Positions 50,032 to 57,510 of a DNA stretch of 57,510 nucleotides are shown in pieces (positions within the stretch are counted from its first letter, which is position 1; every line of letters begins with the position of its first letter). Location of the stretch: positions 1 through 57,510 of the forward strand of contig JADZEM010000094.1 of the NCBI GenBank assembly GCA_020850535.1. Reading direction: 5' to 3'. Source of the stretch: Chloroflexota bacterium. GTDB lineage: Bacteria; Chloroflexota; UBA6077; JACCZL01. The notes under the pieces are model-generated. The model was given only the letters and a program-made list of their open reading frames with translations, was not told the DNA's origin and searched no databases. A program made the position numbers and the translations under genes.

Positions 50032-50097
50032 TCACTCGGGAAGTTGCCCGATGTACTGTTTGAGCGCATAGGCAGAGGCCACGAGAAACACACTCAC
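50032..50097 (-). CDS. possible 21-residue peptide, unproven
   Basis: A GTG overlaps the stop codon of the large secreted protein gene in GTGA and opens a 21-residue frame (VSVFLVASAYALKQYIGQLPE) that ends four bases before the HhH-GPD start. The first half is hydrophobic. It may be a leader peptide for translational coupling or a chance frame. Confidence 0.2.
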   Translation of the reverse strand: MSVFLVASAYALKQYIGQLPE

Positions 50098-52304
50098 GAG
50101 AAGCCGCCGTTCGGGCCGCCGCCCACGAAGGTTGACCAGGAGCCGCAGCGGTCCACGACGTTGAGGCGGACCGTCGCCGATCCAGCGGCGGCACGACGAA
50201 TGTTGAACGTGGTGGTCGTGGGAAGGCCGTTCAGGCTGACGGCGAACGCCCCGGTCCGGCCGGTCTGACCGCCGATGTCCACCAGGGCGTTCGTCGTCTG
50301 GGTGACCTGCACCGAGAGCAGTCGATTGTTCGCGCCGGTGGCGGCGAGATCGACGCGCAGGCTGCCGCCGACGGGGGCCGTGCTGACGGAGACCGGCGGG
50401 CGGGGCGAGCAGGCGACCGGCGGGAGCGTCGCGGTGGCGGTGGGTGTCAGCGTCGCGGTCGGCAACGAGGTGGAGGTCGGTGAGGGCGAGGGGGTGAAGG
50501 TTGGCCCGGGGGTGGCGGTCGGCGCGCCGGCCGCCGTCACGGTGAAGGTCGCGGCGCTGGCGCTCCAGGCGTAGTTTGTGCCCCAGCCGGGCGAGAACGT
50601 CCCGAGCATGATCGTGTAGACGCCCGGCGCGGCGTTGGCCGGCACGCTCCAGGTCGTCTGGACCGTGCGATGCTGCCCCGCTGCGAAGCTCTGGTTATCG
50701 AACCACTGCTGATGGACCTTCGCCCAGGTGGGCGAGTAGACCTCGACATCCAGCAGGTAGCTGCCGGCCGTCCCGGTACCGAACGTGGCCGAGACGGTGG
50801 TGCTGCCGCCGGCCGCCACCGTGAACGGAGCCGTTACGGCGCTCTGGGTGTAGGCGCCCGGCAGGATCGTCGGGGTCGGCGTCGCGCCGGCTGGCGTGGC
50901 GGTCGGCGTCGGGGTCAGGGTGGGCGGGCCGCTCACGCCGGACGGCACGCTCATCGCGCCGGCCGTGTAGTAGGCCGCCGCCCGGTTGTGGAAGAATCCG
51001 CCGTCGTCGTCGGCGTTGTACGAGGTCTGGGAGTTGCCGTTGATGGCGGCCGGGTTGGTCACGCCATCGCCGGCGGCGTCAGTCGGGCTGGTGGCCCAGG
51101 CGTGTCCAGCCCCGAACAGGAACGCCAGGACGCCCGCGTCGACGTACATCTGGAGGCGGGCGCGAGACGGCTCGTCCAGGAGCTTTTCGACACGGTTGTC
51201 CTGGAAATGGTGGTCCGTGTTGTTCATCGCCAGCATCCTGGTGTTGCCGAGCGGCACCTGCCACAGCACCATCCGCTTGCCGCTGCCCTGCACGAACCGC
51301 CCGACGAACCGGGCGTGGCGGGTGAAGTCGGCGTCGTTCCACCAGGCCTCCGCGCCCATGCCGTAGTAAGTCTGGTCGAAGGCCGAATCGTGGTCGCTCA
51401 GCTCGCCGAACGCGATGTCGAAGTCTGCGCCGAGGGAACGGTAGAAGGCGGCTGCGCGGTCGCCCAGCACGTCCACCTGGCTGTTTGACGGATCGTTCAG
51501 GGTGATGTCGGAGCCGGTGCCCCAGTCCGAGAGGTGGTAGGCCAGGATGACGTTCGGGGCGTACAGGTTCCGGAGCCGAACCACCGCCTGCGCGACTCCC
51601 ACGACGGTATCCGGCAGCCCGCTGACCTCTGAGACGCCGGTCGCGCCGACCTTCGCCGCGACGGTCGCGGCGTTGTCGCTGCTGGCGGCCTGTTGGGCAT
51701 ACCCCCACATATCCGGCTCGACGTGCAGGACCACCGTGTTGTTCGGGAACGCGCCGGCCCGCTGGAAGAACAGCTTGAGGTCGGCGTAGTACGCCTGCAT
51801 CGTGGAGGTGTTGTTCAGGTTGCCGAGGACGGCTGCCGCCTCCGCGCCCGAGCCGTTGGCCGGCGCCGAGTGATAGATCATGTAGTACGTGAAGACCGGT
51901 GTCACGCCGCTGGCCACGGACTCCTGCACGTAGTACGTGACAAACTGGCCGTCGGCGTTCCAGGTGGCCCAGCCGTTGCCGGTGTTCACGCCGCCGGCGA
52001 GATACTGGTAGCAAAAGCCGAACGGCGCGCGGGCCATCATGCCGGCGGCCTCGTTGGGCACGGATGCGCGGCCAAGCTGGAGCGAGCGCAGGCTGGATGG
52101 CCAGCTCGCCGGGATAGCCGGCAGGCTGGCCTGGGCGTGAGCGACCGCTGCGCCGCTTGAAGGTGCTGCGAACGTCCCCAAGCTCGATGTCACGCCGCCC
52201 GCTGGCCCCGCCACGAACAGCGCCGCCAGGACCAGTATGGCCAGGAGCACATTCGCGAAGCGAGCGAGCACGTCGAGTATCCAGCGCGACAGTCTTGAAG
52301 CCAC
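50094..52304 (-). CDS. large secreted protein, glycoside hydrolase-like catalytic domain plus beta modules
   Basis: 736 residues from a GTG start. A signal/anchor helix (DVLARFANVLLAILVLAALFVAGPAGG) is followed by a domain at about 75-440 that looks like a TIM-barrel hydrolase: VVLHVEPDMWGYAQQ (Glu196 a candidate acid/base), ILAYHLSDWGTG, FDIAFGELSDHDSAFDQ, and LWQVPLGNT near the end. After a first Thr/Pro linker, a beta-sandwich (about 490-605, YTQSAVTAPFTVAAGGSTTVSATFGTG) resembles carbohydrate-binding modules of Chloroflexota hydrolases. A second Thr/Pro linker and a C-terminal beta domain with a Cys pair follow. The hydrolase family number is unknown. The enzyme probably acts on extracellular polysaccharide. 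Confidence 0.7.
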   Translation of the reverse strand: MASRLSRWILDVLARFANVLLAILVLAALFVAGPAGGVTSSLGTFAAPSSGAAVAHAQASLPAIPASWPSSLRSLQLGRASVPNEAAGMMARAPFGFCYQYLAGGVNTGNGWATWNADGQFVTYYVQESVASGVTPVFTYYMIYHSAPANGSGAEAAAVLGNLNNTSTMQAYYADLKLFFQRAGAFPNNTVVLHVEPDMWGYAQQAASSDNAATVAAKVGATGVSEVSGLPDTVVGVAQAVVRLRNLYAPNVILAYHLSDWGTGSDITLNDPSNSQVDVLGDRAAAFYRSLGADFDIAFGELSDHDSAFDQTYYGMGAEAWWNDADFTRHARFVGRFVQGSGKRMVLWQVPLGNTRMLAMNNTDHHFQDNRVEKLLDEPSRARLQMYVDAGVLAFLFGAGHAWATSPTDAAGDGVTNPAAINGNSQTSYNADDDGGFFHNRAAAYYTAGAMSVPSGVSGPPTLTPTPTATPAGATPTPTILPGAYTQSAVTAPFTVAAGGSTTVSATFGTGTAGSYLLDVEVYSPTWAKVHQQWFDNQSFAAGQHRTVQTTWSVPANAAPGVYTIMLGTFSPGWGTNYAWSASAATFTVTAAGAPTATPGPTFTPSPSPTSTSLPTATLTPTATATLPPVACSPRPPVSVSTAPVGGSLRVDLAATGANNRLLSVQVTQTTNALVDIGGQTGRTGAFAVSLNGLPTTTTFNIRRAAAGSATVRLNVVDRCGSWSTFVGGGPNGGFS

Positions 52305-52454
52305 GTCCCATCAGGGAGAACGGCGGCCAGCCGACGAGAGTGACGAAGGGTAGCGTCCCGGGGGCGCGGCATTCACGGGCGGCGACGGGGATGGCGAGCA
52401 AACGTCGCGCGGGGATGTGTCCCCCGCGCTGCGTCTTTGCGCCGTGACGCCCCG

Positions 52455-52790
52455 TCAGGCGTGGTCGGCGATGGCGAGGGCCACCCGCTCAGGGGTGAGC
52501 GGCAACGTCGTCAGGCGGACGCCCGTCGCGTTTGCCAGGGCGGCCGGGGCCGGGATGATCGGCGGCTCGCCGACCCCGCGCGCCCCGAGCGGCCCCTGCG
52601 GCGCGGGCACCTCGACGATGATCGTCTCGATGTTCGGCACATCGGCAGCCGTCAGCTTGCGATAGTCGAGCAGGCTCGGGTTCATCAGGCGGCCCGCGTC
52701 GCTGTACATCAGGCCCTCGGTCAGCGCGAAGCCGAGGCTCTGCACCGCGCCGCCCTGGATCTGGCCCTCAGCCCCGAGCGGGTTCAGCGT
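52455..52790 (-). pseudogene. displaced 3' fragment of the xanthine-dehydrogenase-family gene
   Basis: The sequence matches the last ~310 bp of the intact molybdoenzyme gene at 54626-56953 with about ten base differences by eye and one 12-bp deletion (removing four residues near the C-terminus). It keeps NPLGAEGQIQGG...GARGVGEPPIIPAPAALAN and the catalytic Glu region, but everything upstream of about 52785 is unrelated, so the fragment cannot be functional. An ORF from a GTG at 52880 exists but only its C-terminal part is family sequence. It lies on the same strand as the intact gene. Confidence 0.85.
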
Positions 52791-52856
52791 CTGTCCCGCC
52801 TGATCTGCGACGGTAACGTCACCGGCTCTGGCAGCGTGATACGGCTCTCCGTAGGC

Positions 52857-52862
52857 TATGAT
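52857..52862 (+). promoter_or_regulatory. -10 box (TATGAT) for the MNT gene
   Basis: TATGAT lies 60 bases before the GTG at 52922 with no clear -35. The tentative call is based on position only. Confidence 0.35.
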
Positions 52863-52921
52863 CTCTCTGGGGGCATTCACTCGCCTGCGGACCCAGGCGG
52901 GCAGTCAGGAAGGGATCAGGC

Positions 52922-53356
52922 GTGGCGATTGAGCGTGTAAGCGAGCACGCCGACGCGCGACGAGGCACGGGTGCGACCGTAGCTGAACCGCAGCTCGCCG
53001 AGGTTGTGCGCCGCCTGGTCAACGCGCTCCGGCCAGAAGCGATCTACCTCTTCGGATCGCGGGCGCGCGGCGACCATCAGGCGGACAGTGATTACGATCT
53101 GATGATCGTGGTTCCAGCCTCCGACCTCGCGCCGCACCGCAGAGCGCAGTTCGCGCACCGCGCTCTGCGGGGCATCCGAATCGCGGCCGACATCCTGGTG
53201 TGGACACACGACGAGTTTGCGCATTTCCTGCCGGTGCCCGGCTCGCTCGCCGCGACCGTCATCCGCGAAGGTCAACTGCTGTATGACGCTCGATCCCCGG
53301 TCGGAACTGACGCGCCAGTGGCTCCGAGTGGCCGCCGACGATCTGAGTCTTGCTGA
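52922..53356 (+). CDS. mntA: minimal nucleotidyltransferase (MNT) antitoxin-like
   Basis: 144 residues from a GTG with AAGGG upstream. The polymerase beta-like active site reads YLFGSRARGDHQADSDYDLMIVV: Gly45-Ser46 and the acidic pair Asp57/Asp59, with a third candidate Asp90 in AADILVW. This is the MNT fold of HEPN/MNT toxin-antitoxin pairs, where the nucleotidyltransferase modifies the HEPN partner with AMP. The C-terminal part is low in similarity and overlaps the HEPN gene by 74 bases. The symbol follows family naming only. It lies between the xdh fragment and the intact xdh gene. Confidence 0.85.
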   Translation: MAIERVSEHADARRGTGATVAEPQLAEVVRRLVNALRPEAIYLFGSRARGDHQADSDYDLMIVVPASDLAPHRRAQFAHRALRGIRIAADILVWTHDEFAHFLPVPGSLAATVIREGQLLYDARSPVGTDAPVAPSGRRRSESC

Positions 53357-53693
53357 CCTCGCCAATGGCGCCGACCCGCCGATGTTGTCAGGTGTGGTCT
53401 ACCATTGCCAGCAGGCGTTCGAGAAGGCATTGAAAGCGTTCCTGGTCTGGCACCGTCAGGCCGTCCCGCGCACCCACGCATTGCCCGACCTTGTCATCCT
53501 CTGCGATCAGATCGACTCGGCCTTCGGGGCACTCTCGACGGTGGCTGCGCAGGTCACGCCGTACGGGACGGCGTTCCGCTACCCGCCAATCGCCGTCGGC
53601 CCGACCGATCTCGACGCGCTCGAAGCGCTGGATGCCGCCCGCGATGTCATGGCGTTCGTCCTGGCTCGCCTGCCTGGCACCGTCCATCCCTGA
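53283..53693 (+). CDS. hepT: HEPN-domain protein, MNT partner
   Basis: 136 residues. The core GVVYHCQQAFEKALKAFLVWHRQAVPRTHALPDLV is the diagnostic HEPN helix pair (PF05168 type) seen beside MNT proteins. A candidate RX6H (RQAVPRTH) is present mid-protein; a C-terminal RX4-6H, the RNase motif of many HEPN toxins, is not evident, so nuclease activity is not assured. The ATG at 53283 lies inside the MNT coding region, so the pair overlaps by 74 bases and is likely coupled. It is probably the toxin or effector half. No phage or restriction genes are nearby. Confidence 0.8.
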   Translation: MTLDPRSELTRQWLRVAADDLSLADLANGADPPMLSGVVYHCQQAFEKALKAFLVWHRQAVPRTHALPDLVILCDQIDSAFGALSTVAAQVTPYGTAFRYPPIAVGPTDLDALEALDAARDVMAFVLARLPGTVHP

Positions 53694-54566
53694 CGTCAGC
53701 CCGACCCTGTCGGCGGTCTCGGTCGGCGCTCAGTCCTTGTTCATGGTATTCGGCGCAGCGATGCGAGTTGGAAGCCGGGCGGACGATGGCAGGACGCCGC
53801 CTTGCCCCATTCCTTGCCTTGTTACCCGAGGAGCGGCACGAGGCAGCCTCGACGGTCAGGCCCGCGGCCTGGAGCCCGGATCCACGCGGCTCCCATCTCA
53901 CCTCGTGCCTGGCATCGCGCCGATCTCGATCCCAGTCGCCGCGCCGTACCGATCTCGCACCCGGACGGTGGCATGGCGGCTCCCGGAAGAGATGTCGCAG
54001 CGTGACAGCCGCGATGCTACTCCGTCCATCTCCCGGTCGCGCAGCGTGAGAACACTGTCTGGACACCGGCCCGCGGATCGCGTGCCATCGACTCGTGGCT
54101 CAGTCCTCGCGATCGTCCACATGACCAACCAATGCACCGATTATCGGCAGATCTCCGCGCCGCGCCTACCGCGTTCCGGTGCTTGGGCGCGGCAGTGCAC
54201 CACGTCGCTTCACCGGTACGGCGCAGCGCCTCCAGAACGTCGAATCACCGCCTCTCTCCTTGGCCGTCCGCGCAGCCGAGCAGCGACGGTGTCATCTGCT
54301 CCGACTCCCCCTCCTCATCGCAAGGGGCAGGCGCTGGTGGACGAGCCTCCCTCCCGGCGGGTACTCCTTCTCAAGGAAGGCCATCCGCCATGTCACCTGG
54401 CATCAGCGCAGACCCAAGCGAGCACATTCTGACGGTTCGAACCCAATTCAGGCCCGAATCCCTTCGGGTCACCGCAGCGGCTCTGCGCCATGCTGCGCCT
54501 CATTTGCACGCCCTTGCACACGTTCCGGCCGCGTCTGCGCCGAGTGTAGCCGCGGGTCGCCGCACG
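53694..54566. other. 873-bp region without a recognisable gene
   Basis: Frames here are either short or read antisense to nothing known. Base composition is less uniform than in the flanking genes (54150-54560 is lower in GC). A GGTTCGAACCC string at about 54434-54444 resembles a tRNA T-arm but has no supporting acceptor or D-arm. It may be eroded mobile DNA between the HEPN gene and the xdh terminator. Confidence 0.5.
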
Positions 54567-54600
54567 AAAAGGCCCCCTCCCCGCGAACGGGGAAGGGGGC
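54567..54600 (-). terminator. rho-independent terminator of the xdh gene
   Basis: On the minus strand a GC-rich stem of about 12 bp with one bulge (GCCCCCTTCCCCG and its partner) encloses a short TTCG-type loop and is followed by CCTTTTCG. It lies 26 bases after the stop codon. Confidence 0.85.
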
Positions 54601-54625
54601 TGAACTGTTCAGCGTGGGTCGCTAC

Positions 54626-56953
54626 TCAGTGGCCGTTGCTGGGGCCATTCGCGGCAAGGGCCAACGCCACCCGCTCAGGGGTGAGCGGCAGCGTCGTCAG
54701 GCGGACGCCCGTCGCGTCCTCCAGGGCGTTCGCCAGGGCGGCCGGGGCCGGGATGATCGGCGGCTCGCCGACCCCACGTGCCCCGAGCGGCCCCTGCGGC
54801 GCGGGCACCTCGACGATGATCGTCTCGATGTTCGGCACGTCGGCAGCCGTCAGCTTGCGATAGTCGAGCAGGCTCGGGTTCATCAGGCGGCCCGAGTCGC
54901 TGTACATCAGGCCCTCGGTCAGCGCGAAGCCGAGACTCTGCACCGCGCCGCCCTGAATCTGGCCCTCTGCGCCCAGCGGGTTGATCAGCTTGCCGACGTC
55001 CTGCGCGCAGACGAAGTCGGTGAGCGTGATCTGGCCGGTGTCTGGATCGACCTCGATGCGGGCAAGCTGGGCCGCGAAGGCCGGCGCCTGCACCGAGACG
55101 CCAGCGGCCCCCAGCCCGATGATCGGGCCGAGCGACGAGGCCAGCGCCGTCGCCTTCTTGGCGACCGCCGCGAGGGTCATCGACTTGCCGGGCACACCCT
55201 GCACCACCACGGCGTTGCCGTCGATGTCCAGGTCGTCGATCGAGGCTTCCAGCTCGGTGGCCGCCACGTCGAGCGTCTTGCGACGAGCGTCCTTCGCGGC
55301 CTCCAGCACGGCGGTCCCGACCGAGTAGGTCGTCTTGGAGCCGGCGCTCAGGCCGGTCCACGGCGAGCTGTCGGTGTCGCCGGTGACGATCTTGACCTTG
55401 CTGATATCGACGCCGTAGGTCTCGGCGGCGATCATCGCGAGGCCCTGGTTGGTGCCGGCGATGTCCACCGAGCCGGTAAAGACGGTCAGCGTGCCGTTAG
55501 TGTCGAGACGCATGGTGGCGCTGGACGGCTGCGCGCCCGGCACCCACCCGCCGACGGCGATGCCGGTCCCACGCAGGACGCCGTCCTGCCTGCCGCTCTC
55601 GCGCCAGGCGTCGCGAGCGGCCCAGAGCGGATGCTCGATGAGCTTCTGGAGGCACTCCTTCGCGCCGTTGACGGCCCAGGGGCGGTCATGGGCCATCAGG
55701 TCGCCGCCCTTCTGGAGGTGGGCCAGCTTGTAGGTGGCCGGGTCCAGCCCGAGCTGCCGCGCGATCTGATCCATGTGCGAGTCGATGACGAAGGCCGTCT
55801 GGGGGGCCATCGGGGCGCGGTAGGCGGAGATGCTCGGCTTGTGGGTCAAGACCTCGAACAGCTTGACCTCGAAAGTGGGCCACTGGTAGACGCTCGCCAG
55901 GAAGACGCCGCTCATGGTGAGCATCGCGCCGGAGTAGGCCCCGGCCTCGATGACCGTCTCGCCCTCCAGCGCCATCGGGGTGCCGTCCTGCTTGACGCCG
56001 GTCTTCAGCTTGATGGTGACGCTCGGGGCCGGCATACCAGCCTCAAGCTCCTCGCGGCGGCTCATGATGTACTTGACGGGCCGCCGCGTGACCTGCGAGA
56101 GCAGCACGGTGATCGGCTCGGTCAGGGCGCGGATCTTCGCGCCGAAGCCGCCGCCGCACTCCAGGGGGATCACCTTGATGTCGGGCTCGGGGATGTGGAG
56201 GATGTCCGCGATCTCCGAGCGGGTGTTGAACGCGCCCTGGGTGCTGGCCCAGACCGTCACCTTGCCCGTCTGATCGACGTGCGCCATCGCCCCGTGCGTC
56301 TCGATGTATCCCTGGTGAACCATCGGGATGTGATAGGTCTTCTCGAGGACCAGATCGCTGGCCGCGAAGGCGGCTGCCAGGTCGCCGCGCCCCAGTTTGG
56401 CCGTCTGGGTGACGTTCGGCGCGGTGGTGAGCGTCTCGCTCTCGGTCGGCGCGATGCCCGAGTGGGCCAGCGCCTCGGAGGTGTCGGCCTCGGTGCCCTC
56501 GTCGGCCACGCGCGGGGCGTCGGGCTGCATCGCCTTGATCGGGTCGATGGCGGCCGGCAGCACGTCGTACTCGACCTCGATCAGGTCGAGCGCTTCATCC
56601 GCGATCGCCAGCTCGTCGGCGGCGACAGCGGCTATCGGCTGTCCGGCGAAGACGACGCGGTCGATCGCCATGATGGCGTGGCCGCGCGTCTTCGCGCCGT
56701 GCTCCAGGGTGGGGATATCGGCGGCGGTGAGGACGGCACGCACACCCTTGAGGGCCTTCGCCTTGCTGACGTCCAGCTTCGTGATCCGCGCGTGCGCGTG
56801 TGGACTCCGCAGCAGGCGCGCGTGAAGCATGCCCGGCAGGATCAGGTCGTTGACGTACTGCGTCTTTCCGACAACTTTGTCTGGCGCGTCGTAGCGGGGG
56901 ATCTCGAAGCCGATGCCGCGCACGTCGCGGCTGGTCTTCATGACAGTTGCCAT
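54626..56953 (-). CDS. xanthine dehydrogenase family molybdenum-binding subunit
   Basis: 775 residues, full length for the large subunit. N-terminal Ald_Xan_dh_C domain (GIGFEIPRYDAPDKVVGKTQYVNDLILPGMLHARLLRSPHAHARI), then the molybdopterin-binding domain: THGAMAHVD, STQGAFNTRSEIADILHIPEPDIKVIPLECGGGFGAK, ISAYRAPMAPQTAF and TGSVDIAGTNQGLAMIAAETYG. The catalytic Glu730 lies in GARGVGEPP. It oxidises or hydroxylates an N-heterocycle, aldehyde or similar substrate. The FAD and 2Fe-2S subunits are not found in the window, which is unusual for this family. GGGGAGG lies ten bases before the ATG; the terminator is excellent. A near-identical 3' fragment lies 1.8 kb further on. Confidence 0.92.
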   Translation of the reverse strand: MATVMKTSRDVRGIGFEIPRYDAPDKVVGKTQYVNDLILPGMLHARLLRSPHAHARITKLDVSKAKALKGVRAVLTAADIPTLEHGAKTRGHAIMAIDRVVFAGQPIAAVAADELAIADEALDLIEVEYDVLPAAIDPIKAMQPDAPRVADEGTEADTSEALAHSGIAPTESETLTTAPNVTQTAKLGRGDLAAAFAASDLVLEKTYHIPMVHQGYIETHGAMAHVDQTGKVTVWASTQGAFNTRSEIADILHIPEPDIKVIPLECGGGFGAKIRALTEPITVLLSQVTRRPVKYIMSRREELEAGMPAPSVTIKLKTGVKQDGTPMALEGETVIEAGAYSGAMLTMSGVFLASVYQWPTFEVKLFEVLTHKPSISAYRAPMAPQTAFVIDSHMDQIARQLGLDPATYKLAHLQKGGDLMAHDRPWAVNGAKECLQKLIEHPLWAARDAWRESGRQDGVLRGTGIAVGGWVPGAQPSSATMRLDTNGTLTVFTGSVDIAGTNQGLAMIAAETYGVDISKVKIVTGDTDSSPWTGLSAGSKTTYSVGTAVLEAAKDARRKTLDVAATELEASIDDLDIDGNAVVVQGVPGKSMTLAAVAKKATALASSLGPIIGLGAAGVSVQAPAFAAQLARIEVDPDTGQITLTDFVCAQDVGKLINPLGAEGQIQGGAVQSLGFALTEGLMYSDSGRLMNPSLLDYRKLTAADVPNIETIIVEVPAPQGPLGARGVGEPPIIPAPAALANALEDATGVRLTTLPLTPERVALALAANGPSNGH

Positions 56954-57111
56954 TCCGCCTGGGCCTCCCCTTGATGCTGACGGTGCAGTCTGATAGGGAG
57001 TCTATCGAGGCGGGCAGGCTGTCGCAAGCAGCGGGCGCGGCGCATGGCGCGCGGGGGATACCCCCTTCGACAGAATTGACAGTTTGACACAATGGCAGGG
57101 AGTCGATCCCC

Positions 57112-57510
57112 AGGGCGATTGCATGTTCATTGGTGTTCCCGAAGCATCATGGAGCGGGCGGTCGGGGACTGAAGTCCCCGCCTACAGTCACGCCGTCGCT
57201 GCGCGACGGCCGTCAGGAACGGCCGGCACTGGTGCGACTGGAGCGTCGCGCAGCGACTGCATGCGTGTAGGCGGGGGTTTCAAGCCCCGACGCGGCGGCA
57301 CGACGCGCTCAACATACGATTGCACTGGCGCTGCCCTCAGGGCGATTGCATGTTCATTGGTGTACCCGAAGCATCATAGAACGGGCGGTCGGGGACTGAA
57401 GTCCCCGCCTACAGTCACGCCGTCGCTGCGCGACGGCCGTCGGGAACGGCCGGCACTGGTGCAACTGGAGCGTCGCGCAGCGACTGCAGGATCGTAGGCG
57501 GGGCTTTCAA
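57112..57510. repeat. 227-bp tandem repeat of a large imperfect palindrome
   Basis: The unit starts AGGGCGATTGCATGTTCATTG at 57112 and again at 57339, with few differences; the second copy runs off the window. Inside each unit, GTCGGGGACTGAAGTCCCCG through GCCTACA is matched in inverted order by TGTAGGCGGGGGTTTCAAGCCCCGAC (first copy 57161-57291), and CGTCGCTGCGCGACG is matched by CGTCGCGCAGCG. It is a REP/BIME-like element; no protein is encoded. The rest of 56954-57111 shows no gene. Confidence 0.9.

Noticed and set aside
52455-52880. Complete 141-residue protein homologous to the xdh C-terminus
   Set aside because: Only the last ~105 residues are family sequence and no active domain can be formed; it is treated as a displaced fragment.
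54434-54444. tRNA gene suggested by GGTTCGAACCC
   Set aside because: No acceptor, D-arm or anticodon arm can be folded around it in either direction.
54179-56974. 930-codon plus-strand frame antisense to the molybdoenzyme gene
   Set aside because: The minus-strand frame has clear family motifs and a good RBS; the antisense frame is a composition artefact.

Overview
The window is about 57.5 kb of very GC-rich bacterial chromosome with no rRNA or tRNA gene and no complete transposon. The best guess is Chloroflexota (a Thermomicrobia/Sphaerobacter-like or uncultured lineage). This rests on three things: secreted proteins with long Thr-Pro linkers (4411-6948 and 50094-52304), several coenzyme F420-type enzymes (two LLM-class oxidoreductases and a PPOX-fold protein), and many stand-alone catabolic and transport genes in short operons. 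This is inference from gene content, not from a marker gene.

Layout. 1-7.4 kb: a 5'-truncated acyl-activating/ACP/acyltransferase fusion, a GNAT acetyltransferase, a short-chain dehydrogenase, and a large secreted CARDB protein followed by heptanucleotide repeat arrays. 7.5-9.4 kb: a soluble hybrid histidine kinase. 9.4-14.7 kb (minus strand): a four-gene MoxR/DUF58 operon with a gluzincin peptidase and a Gln-rich membrane protein. 14.8-19.9 kb: MFS exporter, NHL beta-propeller, sugar-isomerase-like TIM barrel, and a TPR/membrane protein. 19.9-23.2 kb: a phosphonate-type ABC importer (phnD, phnC, phnE order in transcription) with a readable promoter and a permease that carries an extra Ig-like domain. 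23.3-30.9 kb: LLM oxidoreductase, DedA, ThDP enzyme, amidohydrolase, dienelactone hydrolase, zinc alcohol dehydrogenase, small membrane protein. 31-35.6 kb: large inverted repeat, Gfo/Idh/MocA oxidoreductase, EamA permease, ArsR/SRPBCC pair, second LLM enzyme. 35.8-40.2 kb: a PAS-GAF-PAS kinase whose phosphoacceptor His is replaced by Asp, then two sugar-type ABC permeases without a binding protein. 40.2-46 kb: repeats, TauE/SafE permease, argininosuccinate-lyase-like enzyme, M20 peptidase, membrane/winged-helix protein, PPOX protein, VOC protein. 46.2-49.2 kb: a nitrate/sulfonate/thiamine-precursor-type ABC importer. 49.2-57.5 kb: an accessory-looking stretch with a compact HhH-GPD glycosylase, a large secreted glycosidase-like protein, a broken copy of the xanthine-dehydrogenase 3' end, a MNT/HEPN pair, the intact xanthine-dehydrogenase-family gene with a clear terminator, and a 227-bp tandem palindromic repeat.

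Two features stand out. First, the intact molybdoenzyme gene and a displaced, nearly identical copy of its last ~310 bp bracket a ~1.85 kb segment carrying a HEPN/MNT toxin-antitoxin-like pair; the geometry suggests insertion with target-end replacement. Second, the intergenic DNA is unusually rich in tandem and palindromic repeats: several 7-bp arrays, 16-, 17-, 20- and 26-bp arrays, and a dispersed element with perfect 36-bp arms. No single new pathway is proven here. The most unusual protein-level observations are the Ig-domain PhnE, the His-less kinase, the Asp/Trp-rich insertion in the CARDB protein, and a ThDP enzyme with an altered metal motif.
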